Positions 12,423 to 24,503 are shown, counted from the stretch's first letter. The stretch is DNA of 64,000 nucleotides from Neodontobutis hainanensis (GCA_024349245.1 JALDNG010000100.1:521501-585500), one strand, 5' to 3'. The notes: generated from the sequence alone by a model not told the origin. Translations and numbers: made by a program.

Positions 12423-12494
12423 CCTCACAGCAAGATATGCAAGTCCACCGCCGGGCCACAGTGGAATAGGCTCTCCACAGAAGAAGAACACAAG
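12423..12494 (+). CDS. nav3: nav3 internal exon (LTARYASPPPGHSGIGSPQKKNT)
   Basis: This 72-base exon has the acceptor TCCCTCACAG, preceded by a pyrimidine-rich tract, and the donor AAG|GTAAAT. It opens with one base completing a Ser codon and closes with two bases (AG) that join G at 20305 to make Arg. The peptide corresponds to the SLAARYA...NHSGI...QKK segment of mammalian NAV3, just after the CH-domain part. A second AG eight bases downstream (12429-12430) would shift the frame and is unlikely to be used. It is the first exon of the constitutive chain in this window; its upstream partner is either exon 1b or a CH-region exon outside the window. Confidence 0.88.
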
Positions 12495-15113
12495 GTAAAT
12501 ATGGCTCATGCTAATCTTCCTCATTGTCTGATCTGATGCTGTTGCCTTGAACAGGAGCTGAATGGCTTTGGGCTTTAACAGTTTGTCGTGACACTCTGAG
12601 GAAGATGCACTAAATCTTTTTGCCTCACCTTGTTTCTACACATTTCTGTCAATATAGCCTTGTTTTCTCTGGAGCAGTACAGGTCAGGTCATGTAGTGGT
12701 CAGTTTCCAATCTCAAAAGCAGGTCTGTATGTCCCTCTGTAATGTAGTTTACTAGGTAATTTTGCTTACCATAAAGCAACTTATAAATGATTGGTAAAAG
12801 TACTAGCCAGTATATGTCTGTGGAGGTTCTCAGTCACAATGAAGAAAAGGTTTCAACAAAGGCCACTGGATCTTTAGCCATAGGTTTCAATTGAGAAGTA
12901 CATAAATTTTGGCTGAGAAAGCTGGATTAGCGTGGATCCACCTTTTTCTAGTAACCTGGTCAAAAGAGGTACAAAGTGCTGTATTTTTGCATAATATTTG
13001 GGTAACCCCTCAGCTTTTGGATTGTACTAACATTGGTCGATCTATAAAAGGTGGAGCTAATGATTGCAGCCTGTTGATGGAAAGATACAAGAAATTATGC
13101 TAAATGTTGTACTTACATATTAAAATAAATGCACAATGGATTAATAACATTTAAATTGCAGTTTATGTTCCTTCATAGAGGAAACGCAACTCTCCTCAAG
13201 GGTTACCTGAACTAAACCATACTGAGCCGACCAACACCGTATCACTTCCTGGAAATGTGTCTTTATTGTTGTTTGTTTATTGTTTTTAGATTTGAATGTA
13301 TCCCATTGAGTTAGACAGCTGACTGTTTAGACGAGCACATGTTGACTGTCTGCATCTCTTCACTTTTGACCCGTAACTGATTCTTACATTCTTGGAAGAG
13401 TCAGTAAACATTGAAAAGTGTGTGAATGCACAAGTTAGTGTTTTAATACTGGCATTTTAACTTTTTTTTAAGGCCTTAGTTTTGTTAACACCCTGTATTC
13501 CCCCAGTAATGACGATACTTAGACAACTCTATTTTTTAGACTTGCCAAGACCGCACCAGATTTATCATAATTAGATGAATACTATGCCAAATTCAAACCA
13601 ACATGCCTTATTCAATCAAAGACTTCCAAACGTTTGACAACCCAACACAACATTTCTCTGTATGTAGTTGTACGTCAACCCAACACTATTTTCTTTCAGT
13701 TGTTTGGGTAGTTTTTACCTCCATGTCTTGTTGGGTCTGATCTTTTCAACCCATTTTCAAAGAAGCAGTTTTTCATTGTGTCTGATGCAAAAAGAAATTT
13801 TGGAGTTACCCAGATTACATCTACAGAGACCCACCTCTGGCTTCAGACCTACTGTTTGGGAAACATGGCTCTAAAAGGATTTTCTATTTGGTCTATATGG
13901 GCTCTAGAACATTTGGCTGGGTAGCTTATGGACTTAATCTCAGTTACTACATTAGCACAAGCACAATTAAATCAGTAGAGACAGAAACACAGAGACATTA
14001 GAAAGAAATGTATCGAAGAGACAAAACCTTTGGAAACCAAATAAAAAGTCACAAATTGACCACTGGTTCAGACGCTGGTAGAAATTTCAGGTATGAAACT
14101 GTCTCTAAAACACAGTATTAAAATGTAATTTATAGAGTTAAGTAGAGTATTTAAAAGCAGTAAGAATGTATTTCAGTGAGAAGTAGACATTGTCTGTTTT
14201 GTAAGATTGTATTTTTGCATTGCCCAGACCTAGAATGCGTGTCCTCTTTTTTGTCATTATCGAATTGTATTGTCTTACTTTCATACCATTTAGAAGAATC
14301 TGTCCTGTCATTTCAAGCTACATTTGCAGGCCATATAAAACATTAAAGTATAACATTTATCTGTCTTGCAAGTACACGTGGTGGTAAAGAGTATGGTATT
14401 GTCAACAGGGCTTTCAGTGCTGTTAAATGGCACTAACAGCTTCCCATATTGCACTCCTATATCTACACTTGACCTGACGTTTACACATCATCTGACAGTT
14501 GTCTAGCGCAGAGGCAGTGGGAGCCTATATGTACACAAATAGTCCCTTTCCAGATGCTTCTGAGCAATGGAAAAAATGCTTTAGTGAGCAATTAGGGCCC
14601 AATGGGTGGTAATGTAAACCCTTTTGTGACAACAGACCTCACTGAAATCTTTTAGCAGGCCAACATAAAACAAATACAGTCCAGAGGAGTAAATGAGATA
14701 CATCTTACTCATACAAGCTCAGACTCACCAGTTAATTACATCTGATAAGTTATTTTTAATCATCATGAGGTGTCTCCTCTCTGATCCCCAGAGCAAGTCG
14801 ACATTAGCATTTCTAAAAAAGGAAAACAATACATGTCTGTTCCCTCAAAGAGCTGCACTGCTCGTTATGATCTGTTACAGTACTGATAAAGGAGATAAAA
14901 GAAACACTGTAGATGTTATTTTTAGTGTTTAGCTATGGGAACTAGTCTGTGGGGCTTCATATATGAGTTTTAGTCAAATATTTTTCAATCAGTAATCAAT
15001 AATTCAGACATACAGAAGCAATGATGATGTTTGACAGTTGACTATTAAATATTTACTTTTTTTTTACTTTGACCATGATAAAGACAACTTTATGACTAGC
15101 TATATCCTGGTTG

Positions 15114-15846
15114 TACAGTTGTTTTCATAAGTCTACATACCCTTCCAGAATTTGTGATTTATTTATTTATTTATTTGCCATTTCAAAGAATATAAATGAT
15201 AACACAAAATTCTTTCTTTCACTCATAGTTAGTGGTTGGGTGAAGCCATTTATTGTCAAACAACTGTGTTTACTCTTTTTAAATCATAATGACAACAGAA
15301 ACTACCCAAATGACCTCAATCAAAAGTTGGTTTAAATGGCTACTAAAGGTAACCATCCTCACCTGTGAACTGTTTGCATTTAATCAGTGTGTGTATAAAA
15401 GGTCGGTGAGTTTCTGGGCTCCTGACAGAAAGTCCAAGCATGGGACGTACTTGGACTTGGACCAAAGCACAAGGCCAAGTCGACCTGTCATTGGCTACAG
15501 CAGAATCAAGTGAAGGTTCTGGACTGATGTCAGTCTCCTGACCTCAGTGTCATTGAGCCAATCTGAGGAGATCTCAAACCTGGAGTTCATGCAAGACAGT
15601 CCAGGAATTTACATGAACTGGAGGCTTTTTGAAGAATAAGAAGAATGGACAGCTTTACCATCTGAGAAAATAAAGAGCCTCGTCCACAACTACCACAAAA
15701 GACTTCACTGATGTTTAAGGGGGCAATACACAGTATTAAGAACTGGGGTATGGAAACTTTTGAAACTGGATTGGACAAAGTACTAATTAGACAAGTGATA
15801 AAAAGTTTTTTGAGATATCATTCATATTCTCTAAAAAATGGCCACT
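15114..15846 (+). mobile_element. Tc1-like transposon copy B, internally deleted
   Basis: The left end TACAGTTGTTTTCATAAGTC, with a TA at the boundary, matches Tc1-like terminal repeats. The interior jumps from GGGCTCCTGACAG straight to CATGGGACGTACTTGGAC, so most of the transposase is missing. What remains encodes GTYLDLDQ..., SPDLSVIEPI..DL-like and the closing part of a DDE transposase, with breaks. The right end stops at TTCATATTCTCTAAAAAATG, lacking its terminal repeat. Same family as copies A and C. Confidence 0.8.
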
Positions 15847-17079
15847 GTATAGTAAAAGCCCAGGCATTGCCACAAACCTACAGAATATGTAAGAGTTGCC
15901 CTGAGATGCACTTCCGTTCATCTAAACTGTTCAGGGTTTACATCACATCCAACTCTCATGCACTTTCAAACTGGAAGATGAAAGAATGTGCTGATAAAAG
16001 GGACCACTTGTGATTTCCATCTGAATTGCCTCAGTCTTTTCTCATTTTGCCTCTGTTTACCTCTTATTTTCTCTCAGCCTTTCTATGTTTTTTCACTGTG
16101 GCTTTTATATTCACACTGCTACCTTTTATTTCACATCCTTGTTTTGTGGCTCATGTGGGGCTAAGGTGTGGAGCATTCAAATTGTTTTTCCAGTCTAGAC
16201 TTTTTAATTTGAAATATCTAATAATTTTCTTTGGTCTTGTATTGGTCATTGACATAGTTTTGTAGTAGATTGCACTAACTGGGAGGACATCTACAGGAAA
16301 ACTAGTAAAATTGATACTGTCTAAGTTTAGTATCATATTATTGCCTCATAGGGTCTGATCTTGCATCTGCCATCAAGCGTTAAGTCATTGACATGTTTTG
16401 GTATTTTCCACTTGATGCAGGTGTAGACGCAGGTGTAGGAAATGTATAAAAATGCTGCTGGAATCTCTCTGACTTTTTATGCAAGTCCTTATGAGAAAAA
16501 ATAGTCTGCCTTTTATATGTCTTTTCTTCGATTACACTTTTCCCCAAATTGACCTCAATCCACAAGCAGCTCTGATCCTAGCCTTCAAAAAACTGTCCCA
16601 ACCAAAGGTAATCTCATTCCCACTCTGACTTTAACAAAATATTAATGACTGTTCCAATCTTTGTCTCAGATTATTCACAAACAACCTTTTTTTCATTGCT
16701 CTTAAATGATTTCAGTAAAGAATCTGTATCCCTTTTTGTTTAAGGTGCGTTTAAGTTGGTCATTTACAACATTTTCACCTCAGTGACACATGGAAAACCA
16801 AAATGCATTAGTACCTGCTGTTATTGATAAAATGCTTTATGCACCCAAACGTGAAAAGCCATAATTAAACACAAGTTATTTGGAATCATAGTTTATCCCC
16901 TTATATTACAATAATCTACAATGACCAAATATCTGCTCAGTGTTTTCACTTCTGGCACAAGGGGATCAGACCTGTCAGTCAACAGTGTAGGGCAGTGAAA
17001 ATATGGTCCATGGTGCATTTGGTTACCCTAGCACAGCCTGACGTAAGCCTTCTGTACATTCTATATCAAGGAACGCACA

Positions 17080-17385
17080 GGACTACCAAGATTTTGTTTG
17101 CCTCTGCTCTTCAGTCAGTTTTAAATAATCAACACAGCATTGCATGTTTAAATCCTCAACAGCAGAGAGCACTAAGAGCGTGCCTTTTAAAAGAAGATGT
17201 TTTTGCACGCCGTGTTGGTTTGTTTACTTCTTTGTAGATTGTCGCCAACTAACGTCATGTCCGTTACAATTTCGATTGGTTGACCTCGAGTAGCTTTGCC
17301 CAGCTTTGAGAGAAACAAGCTGGCATAGAGTTTTTTCAGACTCCTTGCTGATATAGCGAGGAGTCTGGTTTGACAGGCTAATGTT
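17080..17385. repeat. Likely transposon end with perfect-type hairpin
   Basis: CAGACTCCTTGC (17337-17348) and GCGAGGAGTCTG (17356-17367) pair as a 12-bp stem (one G-T) around a 7-base loop. The upstream text (AACAAGCTGGCATAGAG) resembles a dispersed fish DNA-transposon end that I cannot name with certainty. Confidence 0.4.
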
Positions 17386-18659
17386 TGTTATGAAATGTCC
17401 TCAAGCCTGTAAGCCCTTTAAAAGCCTTATGTTTTCAGACCTGTTCCAAGATACGTTTTGTCTAATACAGAACATCCTCAAATGACTTAGGACTCAAGAA
17501 ATTTAAACACCTAACCTTTCACACTTGGTCTTGGGTGTGCAGTTTTGTCCATAACATTATAATTTAGGATCTACACAGTATCTTACTTAAACATCAGACT
17601 ACATATACTTTACCTCTAATCCATATTGTTCAGCCCAGAAAGCAGTTAGAGCAATGTGATTGTTTGTGTTTAATGTCTAGATAGTGGTCTACCTGTAACT
17701 GTTTGTGGAAAAGTGAGAGTCTAGTTTACGTATATATATAAAAAATGTCTGGTATATATAATGTTTCAAAGCTTTCCTCCTCTAACATCAGCTCCATCTG
17801 CAGCACATCCTCTGGTGACATATTACCTGATCCATTACTGTAGCTGTAGTAATGATGTTATGAAGTCAGAAAGATGCCTTTATGATCTACTCAAGTTTGT
17901 TTCTATTAAATATCAAAGTCTCACAAGTTTAACACAGAGCATGGGTTATGCTCTCCTGTTTTCTAAGTTGTCATATCCCTGTGATCAAAGAGTTGTAGGA
18001 AGACTGACAAACAGATGTGTGAACTCATCTGACTCTCCAAATGTAATGGGAAAATCATTTTATTGTTCAACGACACCAGATTTGTGATGAGATATGTGCT
18101 GCAGTGGTCTGGGAGAAGTTGAACTCCTGCAGCTGTAGGCAGCCTAGGCGTCACAAATCAGTTTGGCTCCAGCAGCTGACTGTGACAAAAGAGAAAGAGT
18201 GTGTGTGAGTCTGAAGAAACTACAGACAAATGAATTTAACAAAAATCAAACCACAGAAATACGCTTTAATGAACAGGCAGCTGAGGGGCAACGAGTTATT
18301 AAATATAATAAACAATACATGTGAAAAGGGGGCTTTACAGTCTGGCACCTTTATGTATTTGGGTCATATTTTGGTCTTTAATTCCTCTGTAAACCAGTGT
18401 TTCCCAAACTTTTTTTATGTGACCCGTATTTCAAAAGTTTGTCAGGATTAAGGTCTGGTTAAACATTTTTTGGTATTATTTTTAATTTTATAAAGCCAAT
18501 TTAACTAGGTAACATGATCGATGATGTCAAAGACAATAATAAATCAATAAACAGCATTGAGCCTCAGTCATTAACTACTTTAACTGCAGCAGGTATTGTA
18601 CTGTATAGTTTTAAAAAAACAGATTGATTGTTTGATATAATTTCATTAACCTCAATTTA

Positions 18660-19620
18660 TTTTTTTTAAGCTGTTCAGCAACAATTTTCTCAAAGATCTT
18701 TGCCATGATACATAACTTTGATATTGGCCTGTGTTATTGAGATCGCTGAGCTCGCTCCTTTCAGCAATGGAAGAACAAAAGCAAATTTCCAAACAACAGC
18801 GATAACATTGTTTGAAAGGCTAAGGTTAAAAAGGTATGTCAGGGGTTCAGTTATATAATCTTTTGATGTTTTAAGAAAAAAAAAGGATCAAGATTGGCTG
18901 ATCCTGCAGATTTGTCTGTTTCCAGCTGCTTGAGGGCTCTGTAGACCTCTGCCTCAGTCACTGGTCTAAAAACGAACGAGCCAATTGAGGAAGGTAATGG
19001 AGGGGGCAATAAATGTACTTTTTGTTCAATTAAGGTTTTTGTGATGGCATGAAATGTATAGACAACCCGATGAAACAAAATGTTTGTTGAAGCAATTTAA
19101 GATTTCAGATTTATCCGTGAGAACAAGTGAATTTTTTATAATGCCTTTTGGGAGTTTGTTGGTCTGTATGTTTCCGTAAGAAGATTTTAAAACTTTTCAA
19201 AATGTCTTTGGGTCATTTAGATTACTTGTGGTTTTAGGCAAGTAATATTCAGATTTACTCTTTTTAATAAGGAAAGTTCAGCAATTTCTAAGTTGTCTAA
19301 AACTCAGCCAATAAACCGGAGACTTTGTTTTTCTCGCCCTAGCCCAGGCATCATCGCTTTCTTTCAAAAGTTCAGAAAGCACACTGGAAGACCAGAGATT
19401 GTTGCGACCTTTTACTTAAAATTTGCAAAAAGGTGTTGTTAATAATTTCAGACAAAGCATCATAAAAGTATTTCCAAGCTATCATTAATAAGAAAAATCT
19501 TTTTCCAATCATAGATCTACAAGTCATGATAAAAAGCTTGTTCGCAAAAATGTTTAAAATCCCGTTTAAACAAAATTTGAGGTCTTCTTTTAGTAATTTT
19601 TGTTTAATAAAATATCTGCT
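18660..19620 (-). mobile_element. LINE (non-LTR retrotransposon) ORF2 remnant, minus strand
   Basis: On the minus strand the pieces run in LINE order: a WKYFYDALSEIINN-like segment, VKGRNNLWSSSVLSELL, WARARKTKSP, LNDPKTFWKVLKSSYGN, LNCFNKHFV, then PVTEAEVYRALKQLETDKSA (open frame 18851-19078) and VIAVVWKFAFVLPLLKG. These are the linker and the start of the reverse transcriptase of a Jockey/CR1/L2-type LINE. Stops and frameshifts show it is dead. Confidence 0.75.
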
Positions 19621-20304
19621 GACACACTTTTTGGCTCCTAACCCAGTGTTAGGGAACCACAGCTGTAAACTATTACGAGGTCAACATTTAAAGCATATAT
19701 AGAAAGTAAAATGTAACTAATTGACTATATTATACTGACCACAATATAATATGTTATATTCACCAAAACATATACCTTATTTATTAATTTATTAAAGCTG
19801 CATTTTTAACTTGATAATAACAAAAGGAAAATAAAAGAGCCATTAACACTTTAGATTAGGAGGCACATTTTATCACAAATAAATCTATTATTTCATGCAT
19901 GATTTATGCATTTGTAAATACTTTAAAATTTAATGTCACAAATCACCAGCAAATATAATGTTTTCAACATATTTCAGACTTTCCAACCGGGGAAATATTT
20001 TGGAGTAACACATTGGTGTCGCACCCCTTTGCTTTGCAAATGGCCCGAGCTTTGTACCTGACAATGTGGGGGATTTATACTGATTTAACAGATCAAAGCT
20101 GCTGAAATTATATACTGTAGATATGAAACAGTGTTTATTGTCTAATATGAGCTGCAGAGGGAGCACAGTCATTTTTTATTAGACAGTCACTTTGTCAGCA
20201 TTGATTTTCTGTTATTTGCTGCAGAAAATATTCTGCAAAAGTTGTTAAGTCTCTCAGTGTTATAAATAATAAACTAATAAACCATTGTGTTTGCTGTTCC
20301 ACAG

Positions 20305-20447
20305 GTTACCAGGACCCTCCAGAGTCCCTGCTGCGGGCAGCGGGGGCTCCAGGAGCCCAGGCTCCTCCAACCTGAACCGCCGCAGCCAGAGCTTCAACAG
20401 CATCGATAAAAGCAAACCTCTGCAGTATGCCAGCGGGAACGACAGAG
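20305..20447 (+). CDS. nav3: nav3 internal exon (LPGPSRVPAAG...LNRRSQSFNSIDK)
   Basis: The acceptor is TTGCTGTTCCACAG and the donor is AGAG|GTACAA. The exon encodes a conserved stretch with LPGPSRVPAAG, a Gly/Ser-rich insert, then SSNLNRRSQSFNSIDKSKP and YASGNDR. The LNRRSQSFNSIDK block is one of the best conserved in NAV2 and NAV3 linkers. The exon is more GC-rich than its introns. It ends with one base (G) that joins AG at 22758 to give Glu. Confidence 0.95.
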
Positions 20448-22757
20448 GTACAAACCAGCAATGAGTATCACTCTAGGTTAGCTGTGACTGATGAAGTCTT
20501 TGTAGTCATTCTCAACCTCACCACTTGAGGGCACTACTGTCCCAGAATGAGAGTGAGAGCTTTGTGCTGAGTCATGCCCAGCCTTTACCTCAACAGTTAG
20601 ATGGATTTCACAGTTTTGAGGCAACTACACATTCGACACACCTCAAAAGAGCCATTCTGGAGTTAAATGAGGACTTTATTCAGCCACACTGTTCTCAGAG
20701 TTTTTATAGTTTTTATATCACCAGTTGTGCTCAAGTAAACACTGGAGATCAGATTACTTTGGTGAAAGGAGTGCAATGTTTACTATGAATCACAACCTAT
20801 TCTTAATGCAGTGACAAATGTTAGCAGCTTTTACATTTAGAGTAAGTGTGGTCAGAGTCATAAGTCTTATGTTCTATTATAATTATTACAATCAATGTAT
20901 GGAACATCCAGGATATTTCAGATTAAAACATAGTCAGCATGGTGGAGTAGTGTGGATGCTACGTTAAATTGCAGCAAATGTTAAAGTGTTTGAAAACTAA
21001 TTGGTGTGGACAAAGCCAGAATGAAGACACATAGGAATTGAACTCAATCTTTCCATCACTGATCCTGCTTTACTTCTGATGCAACTTGCACACACGTTCT
21101 GTTTTTTTCTACATCTTTAAACTCTCAAGGAAGTGGAAAAATTGATTTGTAAAAGTTTTCCAAAGTTTTATCTCCATTTAAAGTCTGAGGTGTATCAGAA
21201 TCCAAGTCTGTCTGTCGCTGTGGCGGCCGCCGGAAGACAAACCTCCGCTCAGAGATAAGACACCAGCAGCTGCCTCACTGCAGGGGAGAGCAGACAGGAG
21301 TTGGGTCTGAAGTAGAAAGAAAACCAAAAATCAATGGCTCTGAAATGTCAGCCGTGCAGCAAAAGCTTGTGGGCAGATGCAGGTCACAGTCAGGCAGCAA
21401 GTTTGTCTTTTCAAGTTACTTTATTATATTATATACCATTATGGTTAAAGCTCTTCATTATCATTTGAATATGCTGTTATTATGCCTCATACTTTAAACT
21501 ATTGTCCTCATCGTTTTACATTGTGTCCTTGTCTATACTGTCCAATCTGAGATATAGGCACATTATTGCTGCTAAACATTACTCATTAACATTTAATGAG
21601 ATGCAACAATTTAATGTTGCATTATACCCAACATGCACATTCAAAAGTATTAAGGAAGACTTGATTTGCCATAGAAGATGACAGATACTGTTGCCGTGTT
21701 GTCCTCCAGCAATCTAAAATTGAATGTACATAAACGTTATATAGTATGTTTAAAAAAAAGGCTACATTATTATATTAAATGATAAGTGGGTCTAAGCTTA
21801 GCCTATAGCTTATTTATACCAGCTGTTTTTGAATACATGTAATTTTCTAACATAATTGTGTGTTTTTATCCTAGCAACTATATCAGTCTGGTATACAGTG
21901 TAGGGTTGACATAGTAATGCAGTATCTTCCTGCTCTATCGGTTCTACACATTTAAGCGGGTTTTATCTTCAGTGTCATGGAGGTGAGCCAAGAAAGAAGT
22001 ATACATCTCACTTATCTCTCATGTCAGTGTTGTTAGTGTTGTCTGCAGTGTGAGTTCCTCATGTGGACGTTCATGCTGTGGACCGAGCAGTTCGTGTCTG
22101 TGTGCGTGTTTTAGCAGATTAGCCACCGCCCAGAACAAGTGACATTTCATTTCTTGGCCACTCAGGCAAAAAAGAAACAGGAGCTTGTTGCTATGGTAAC
22201 GGCGAAGCACAGTAAGGTGAAAAGTGTGGTGGCACGTGTGGAAAAGGAGGAGGAGGATCTTTAGAGACGGGGTTAATTGACTGGACGCAAACACACACAC
22301 ACAGCGTCAGACGAAGCTGAGAGATTTCCTTTACATTCATTCACCAAGTGGTCGTATTATCTCGAATTTAGAGACCCAGCAGCACTGCATTTTCTTATCA
22401 GCATCACATTAGAGCGACATGATGAAGTGAGGCTGTAGAGAGAAACCTGCTCACTACAGCCTCAGACACCTGTTTCACTATCACTGGTGTTCATACTGTA
22501 TTCACCTTTAGACCTGCGCACAGAGGACAACTCCGTTTTTTCAAGATACATAAATAAAAACATTTTGCTGTTTTGACAATATTGAGAACAAGTGTGTAAT
22601 TTATGAATGTTAAGCTATTTGAAGGTCACAGCTGCAGGAGGTCTTTTTGATTTCATTAGGTTGAAGTCTTCAATAGCATACACAGAAGTAAGAAAATATC
22701 AAAATCTGAAGACTATGAAGTGTGAATCTTAAAGTGATATTCTCTCTTGTGTTGCAG
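20448..22757. other. nav3 intron, no gene; possible regulatory patch
   Basis: No exon or clear mobile element recognised. A compositionally distinct patch (22010-22330) includes an RFX-type X-box, described separately, and an (AC)n run at about 22290-22302. A GC-rich spot with GGCGGCCGCCGG lies near 21221. Confidence 0.5.
22187..22200. promoter_or_regulatory. RFX X-box-like motif GTTGCTATGGTAAC
   Basis: The 14-mer is a near-palindrome close to the RFX consensus GTTGCCATGGCAAC (two differences, both half-sites kept). It lies 558 bases upstream of the exon at 22758. Binding is inferred only. Confidence 0.4.
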
Positions 22758-23145
22758 AGTCAGTAAGGTCTATTCCGGTGTCTGGGGGAATGAATGGGAG
22801 CGGTCTTGGTGGGACAGTCTCCACCAGTCTGAGCGGGCAGCAGCTGGCCTCTGCCATCCCCTCCCCCACCAGCAGCAGCAGCAAGTCCTGGCGCAGCAAG
22901 TCCATGAACCTCAAGCATAGCGCCACCTCGTCCATGCTGGCCAGCCCCACGCACTCCCCACACTCCCCTCCTCAGGGCCCAGATGCAGGTCTCCAGCTAG
23001 GAGCGCCTCCTCAGAGGTCCATGCTGGACAAGTTCAGGCTCATCAACCCCAGATCGGGCTCTAGAGTGTCTCCGTCTGTGGAGATGGCTTTGCAGGAAGA
23101 AGACGACCTGTCGGAGTACGGCGAAGACGGGCTCACATCTCCTGG
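22758..23145 (+). CDS. nav3: nav3 internal exon (Ser/Pro-rich linker with SAIP motif)
   Basis: The acceptor is TTGTGTTGCAG and the donor is CCTGG|GTCAGT. The 388 bases encode ESVRSIPVSGG, then LASAIPSPTSSSSKSWRSKS, MNLKHSATSSML, a Pro/His-rich insert (SPTHSPHSPPQ), and SMLDKFRLINPRSGSR followed by an acidic tail (QEEDDLSEYGEDG). The SKSWRSKSMN.KHSAT and SMLxKFxL blocks are signatures of NAV2/NAV3. SAIP (22850-22861), among Ser and basic residues, fits the SxIP signal that recruits EB proteins at growing microtubule ends. No CH or enzyme domain is encoded here. Reading past the donor gives an open frame for about 45 more codons, which I treat as intron read-through rather than coding. Confidence 0.95.
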
Positions 23146-23828
23146 GTCAGTCAGCACCTTTAGACTACTTCCATGGTTTACTTTGATTAAGGTTTGTCGG
23201 AGCATAGTTGGAGTAAGCTCTACATGTGTCATACTGAGAATTAAGTGGCAAAAAATAACAAAACAGAGGTATAGAGTGTGTTAGTTGTAAAGAGAGCACT
23301 GCATAACTTTTAGCTTTTAAGGAGATTGGTAGAATTATGTCTATCTCACTGACACAGAGCCTTCAGCTGGACAGAAACCTCCTGTAACTCTTCTGTCCCA
23401 GGACAAGGATGTATTGCGAGAGATTACGTGTGTGAGTCTCTACCACATGATTTATATAATAAAGAAAATATGCTGATATACTGGATCGTACAGAGTCCTA
23501 TTTGAACCAAATACACTAAAATGACCTACTGTCTCAGAGAAAAGTTCTTTCTTCCAAATTGGCCACTTGGATAGTCTCTACTTGTAAACAAAGATTGTAA
23601 CTGGCTGACAGTAATACATCCATTGGTTGCACAGAGAGGGGTCTGCGCCCTGTGTTGGCTAAAAGTTACGCGGGGTTGCTTTAAGTTAAGATAAAAGTAT
23701 ATGCTAGTTTACTTAGCCATCAACCTAAGTGAACATCATAATTTTTTTTATATATATTTTGAGACCTTTTCTGAATGTAATTGTACCTTCATTATGTTAA
23801 CACTAAACATCATCTTTACTTATTTTAG
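23146..23828. other. Short nav3 intron containing dispersed repeat
   Basis: This 683-base intron holds one copy (about 23375-23690) of a repeat also found at 28249-28550. Confidence 0.7.
23375..23690 (+). repeat. Dispersed repeat, copy 1 (family unknown)
   Basis: It shares ordered blocks with 28249-28550: AAACCTCCT, TATAAT.AAGAAAATA, ACACTAAAATGACCTACTGT (exact in both), GTTCTTTCTTC and CTGTGTTGGCT versus CTCTGCTGGCT. No coding potential; possibly a non-autonomous element. Confidence 0.65.
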
Positions 23829-24503
23829 CAGTGCTCAAGCCAAGCAAACCCCTCCCAAAACCCAGACAGCCTCCATAACTGCACCAGGCAAGACCTCTTC
23901 GTCATCATACTCAAAGTCTTCAGCAAATGGCACTAGGTCTATAGCGTCATCTAAAGACAAGGAGGACAAAAGCAAGTCTGGGAAATCATCAAAAGAGAGC
24001 TCTCTGCCCAAAGATGACCGGGAATCATCATCAGAATCCAACAAAAAGAGCTCCAAAATTGCCAGCCTCATTCCAAAAGGTGGAAAACCCTCATCAGCAA
24101 AGAAAGATACCAGCAGTTCGTCTTCCTCCAGCGGCATCCCAAAACCCGGACTCAAAGCCCCTTCCACCACATCAGCCAAATCCCAGCCTCAAAGCCAGCC
24201 CCAGTCCCCAAACCAGGCCTTAAACAGCAGCGGGAACCTTCGAGGAGGAGAAGGCGACAGGACAAAGCTGACAAAAGGAGGGCAGAGCGGGAGTTTCTAC
24301 ATCCAGCGCTCCATTGAAGGTCCAGGGGGTAAACGGACCAGCATGACCTCATCTACCAGCACCTCTGCCCTGTCCGGCTCCAGTGGGGGTCTGGGAGGAG
24401 GTGGAGGAGTAGGAGCACTGGGAGGAAACGGAGTGGTCCAGCTTCCACAACAACAGCAGCACAACCATCCCAACACTGCCACGGTAGCCCCCTTCATGTA
24501 CAG
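23829..24503 (+). CDS. nav3: nav3 large internal exon (Ser-rich, SLIP and SGIP motifs)
   Basis: This is the largest exon here, 675 bases. The acceptor is TATTTTAG at 23828, with an alternative CAG three bases on; the donor is TACAG|GTGAGG. It begins SAQAKQTPPKTQ, continues through a Lys/Ser/Glu-rich tract, then KKSSKIASLIPKGGK, SSGIPKPGLK, a Gly-rich run and VQLPQQQQHNHPNTATVAPFMY. KIASLIPKG and SGIPKPG are known NAV motifs; SLIP (24064-24075) and SGIP (24130-24141) fit the EB-binding SxIP pattern with flanking lysines. The poly-Ser and poly-Gly runs (GGGLGGGGGVG near 24400) look lineage-specific. Composition and frame are otherwise clean, with no breaks. Confidence 0.96.

Larger units (their letters stand above)
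12495..20304. other. nav3 intron with Tc1-like and LINE remnants
   Basis: No exon seen. Contains a fragment of an interspersed repeat near 12820-12875 (shared with 50675-50810), Tc1-like copy B (15114-15846), a hairpin-bearing repeat end (17080-17385) and a minus-strand LINE remnant (18660-19620). CAGTGTTTCCCAAAC at about 18394 resembles a hAT-type element end. Other stretches carry nothing I can identify. Confidence 0.6.

Noticed and set aside
23146..23284. Extension of the exon at 22758 past its donor
   Set aside because: The open frame continues about 45 codons but loses NAV similarity at once, while GTCAGT at 23146 joins in phase with the next exon.
23701..23828. Use of the ATG at 23701 as a start for the large exon
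   Set aside because: The first 42 codons read hydrophobic intron-like sequence (polypyrimidine tract) and the NAV similarity begins at the acceptor.
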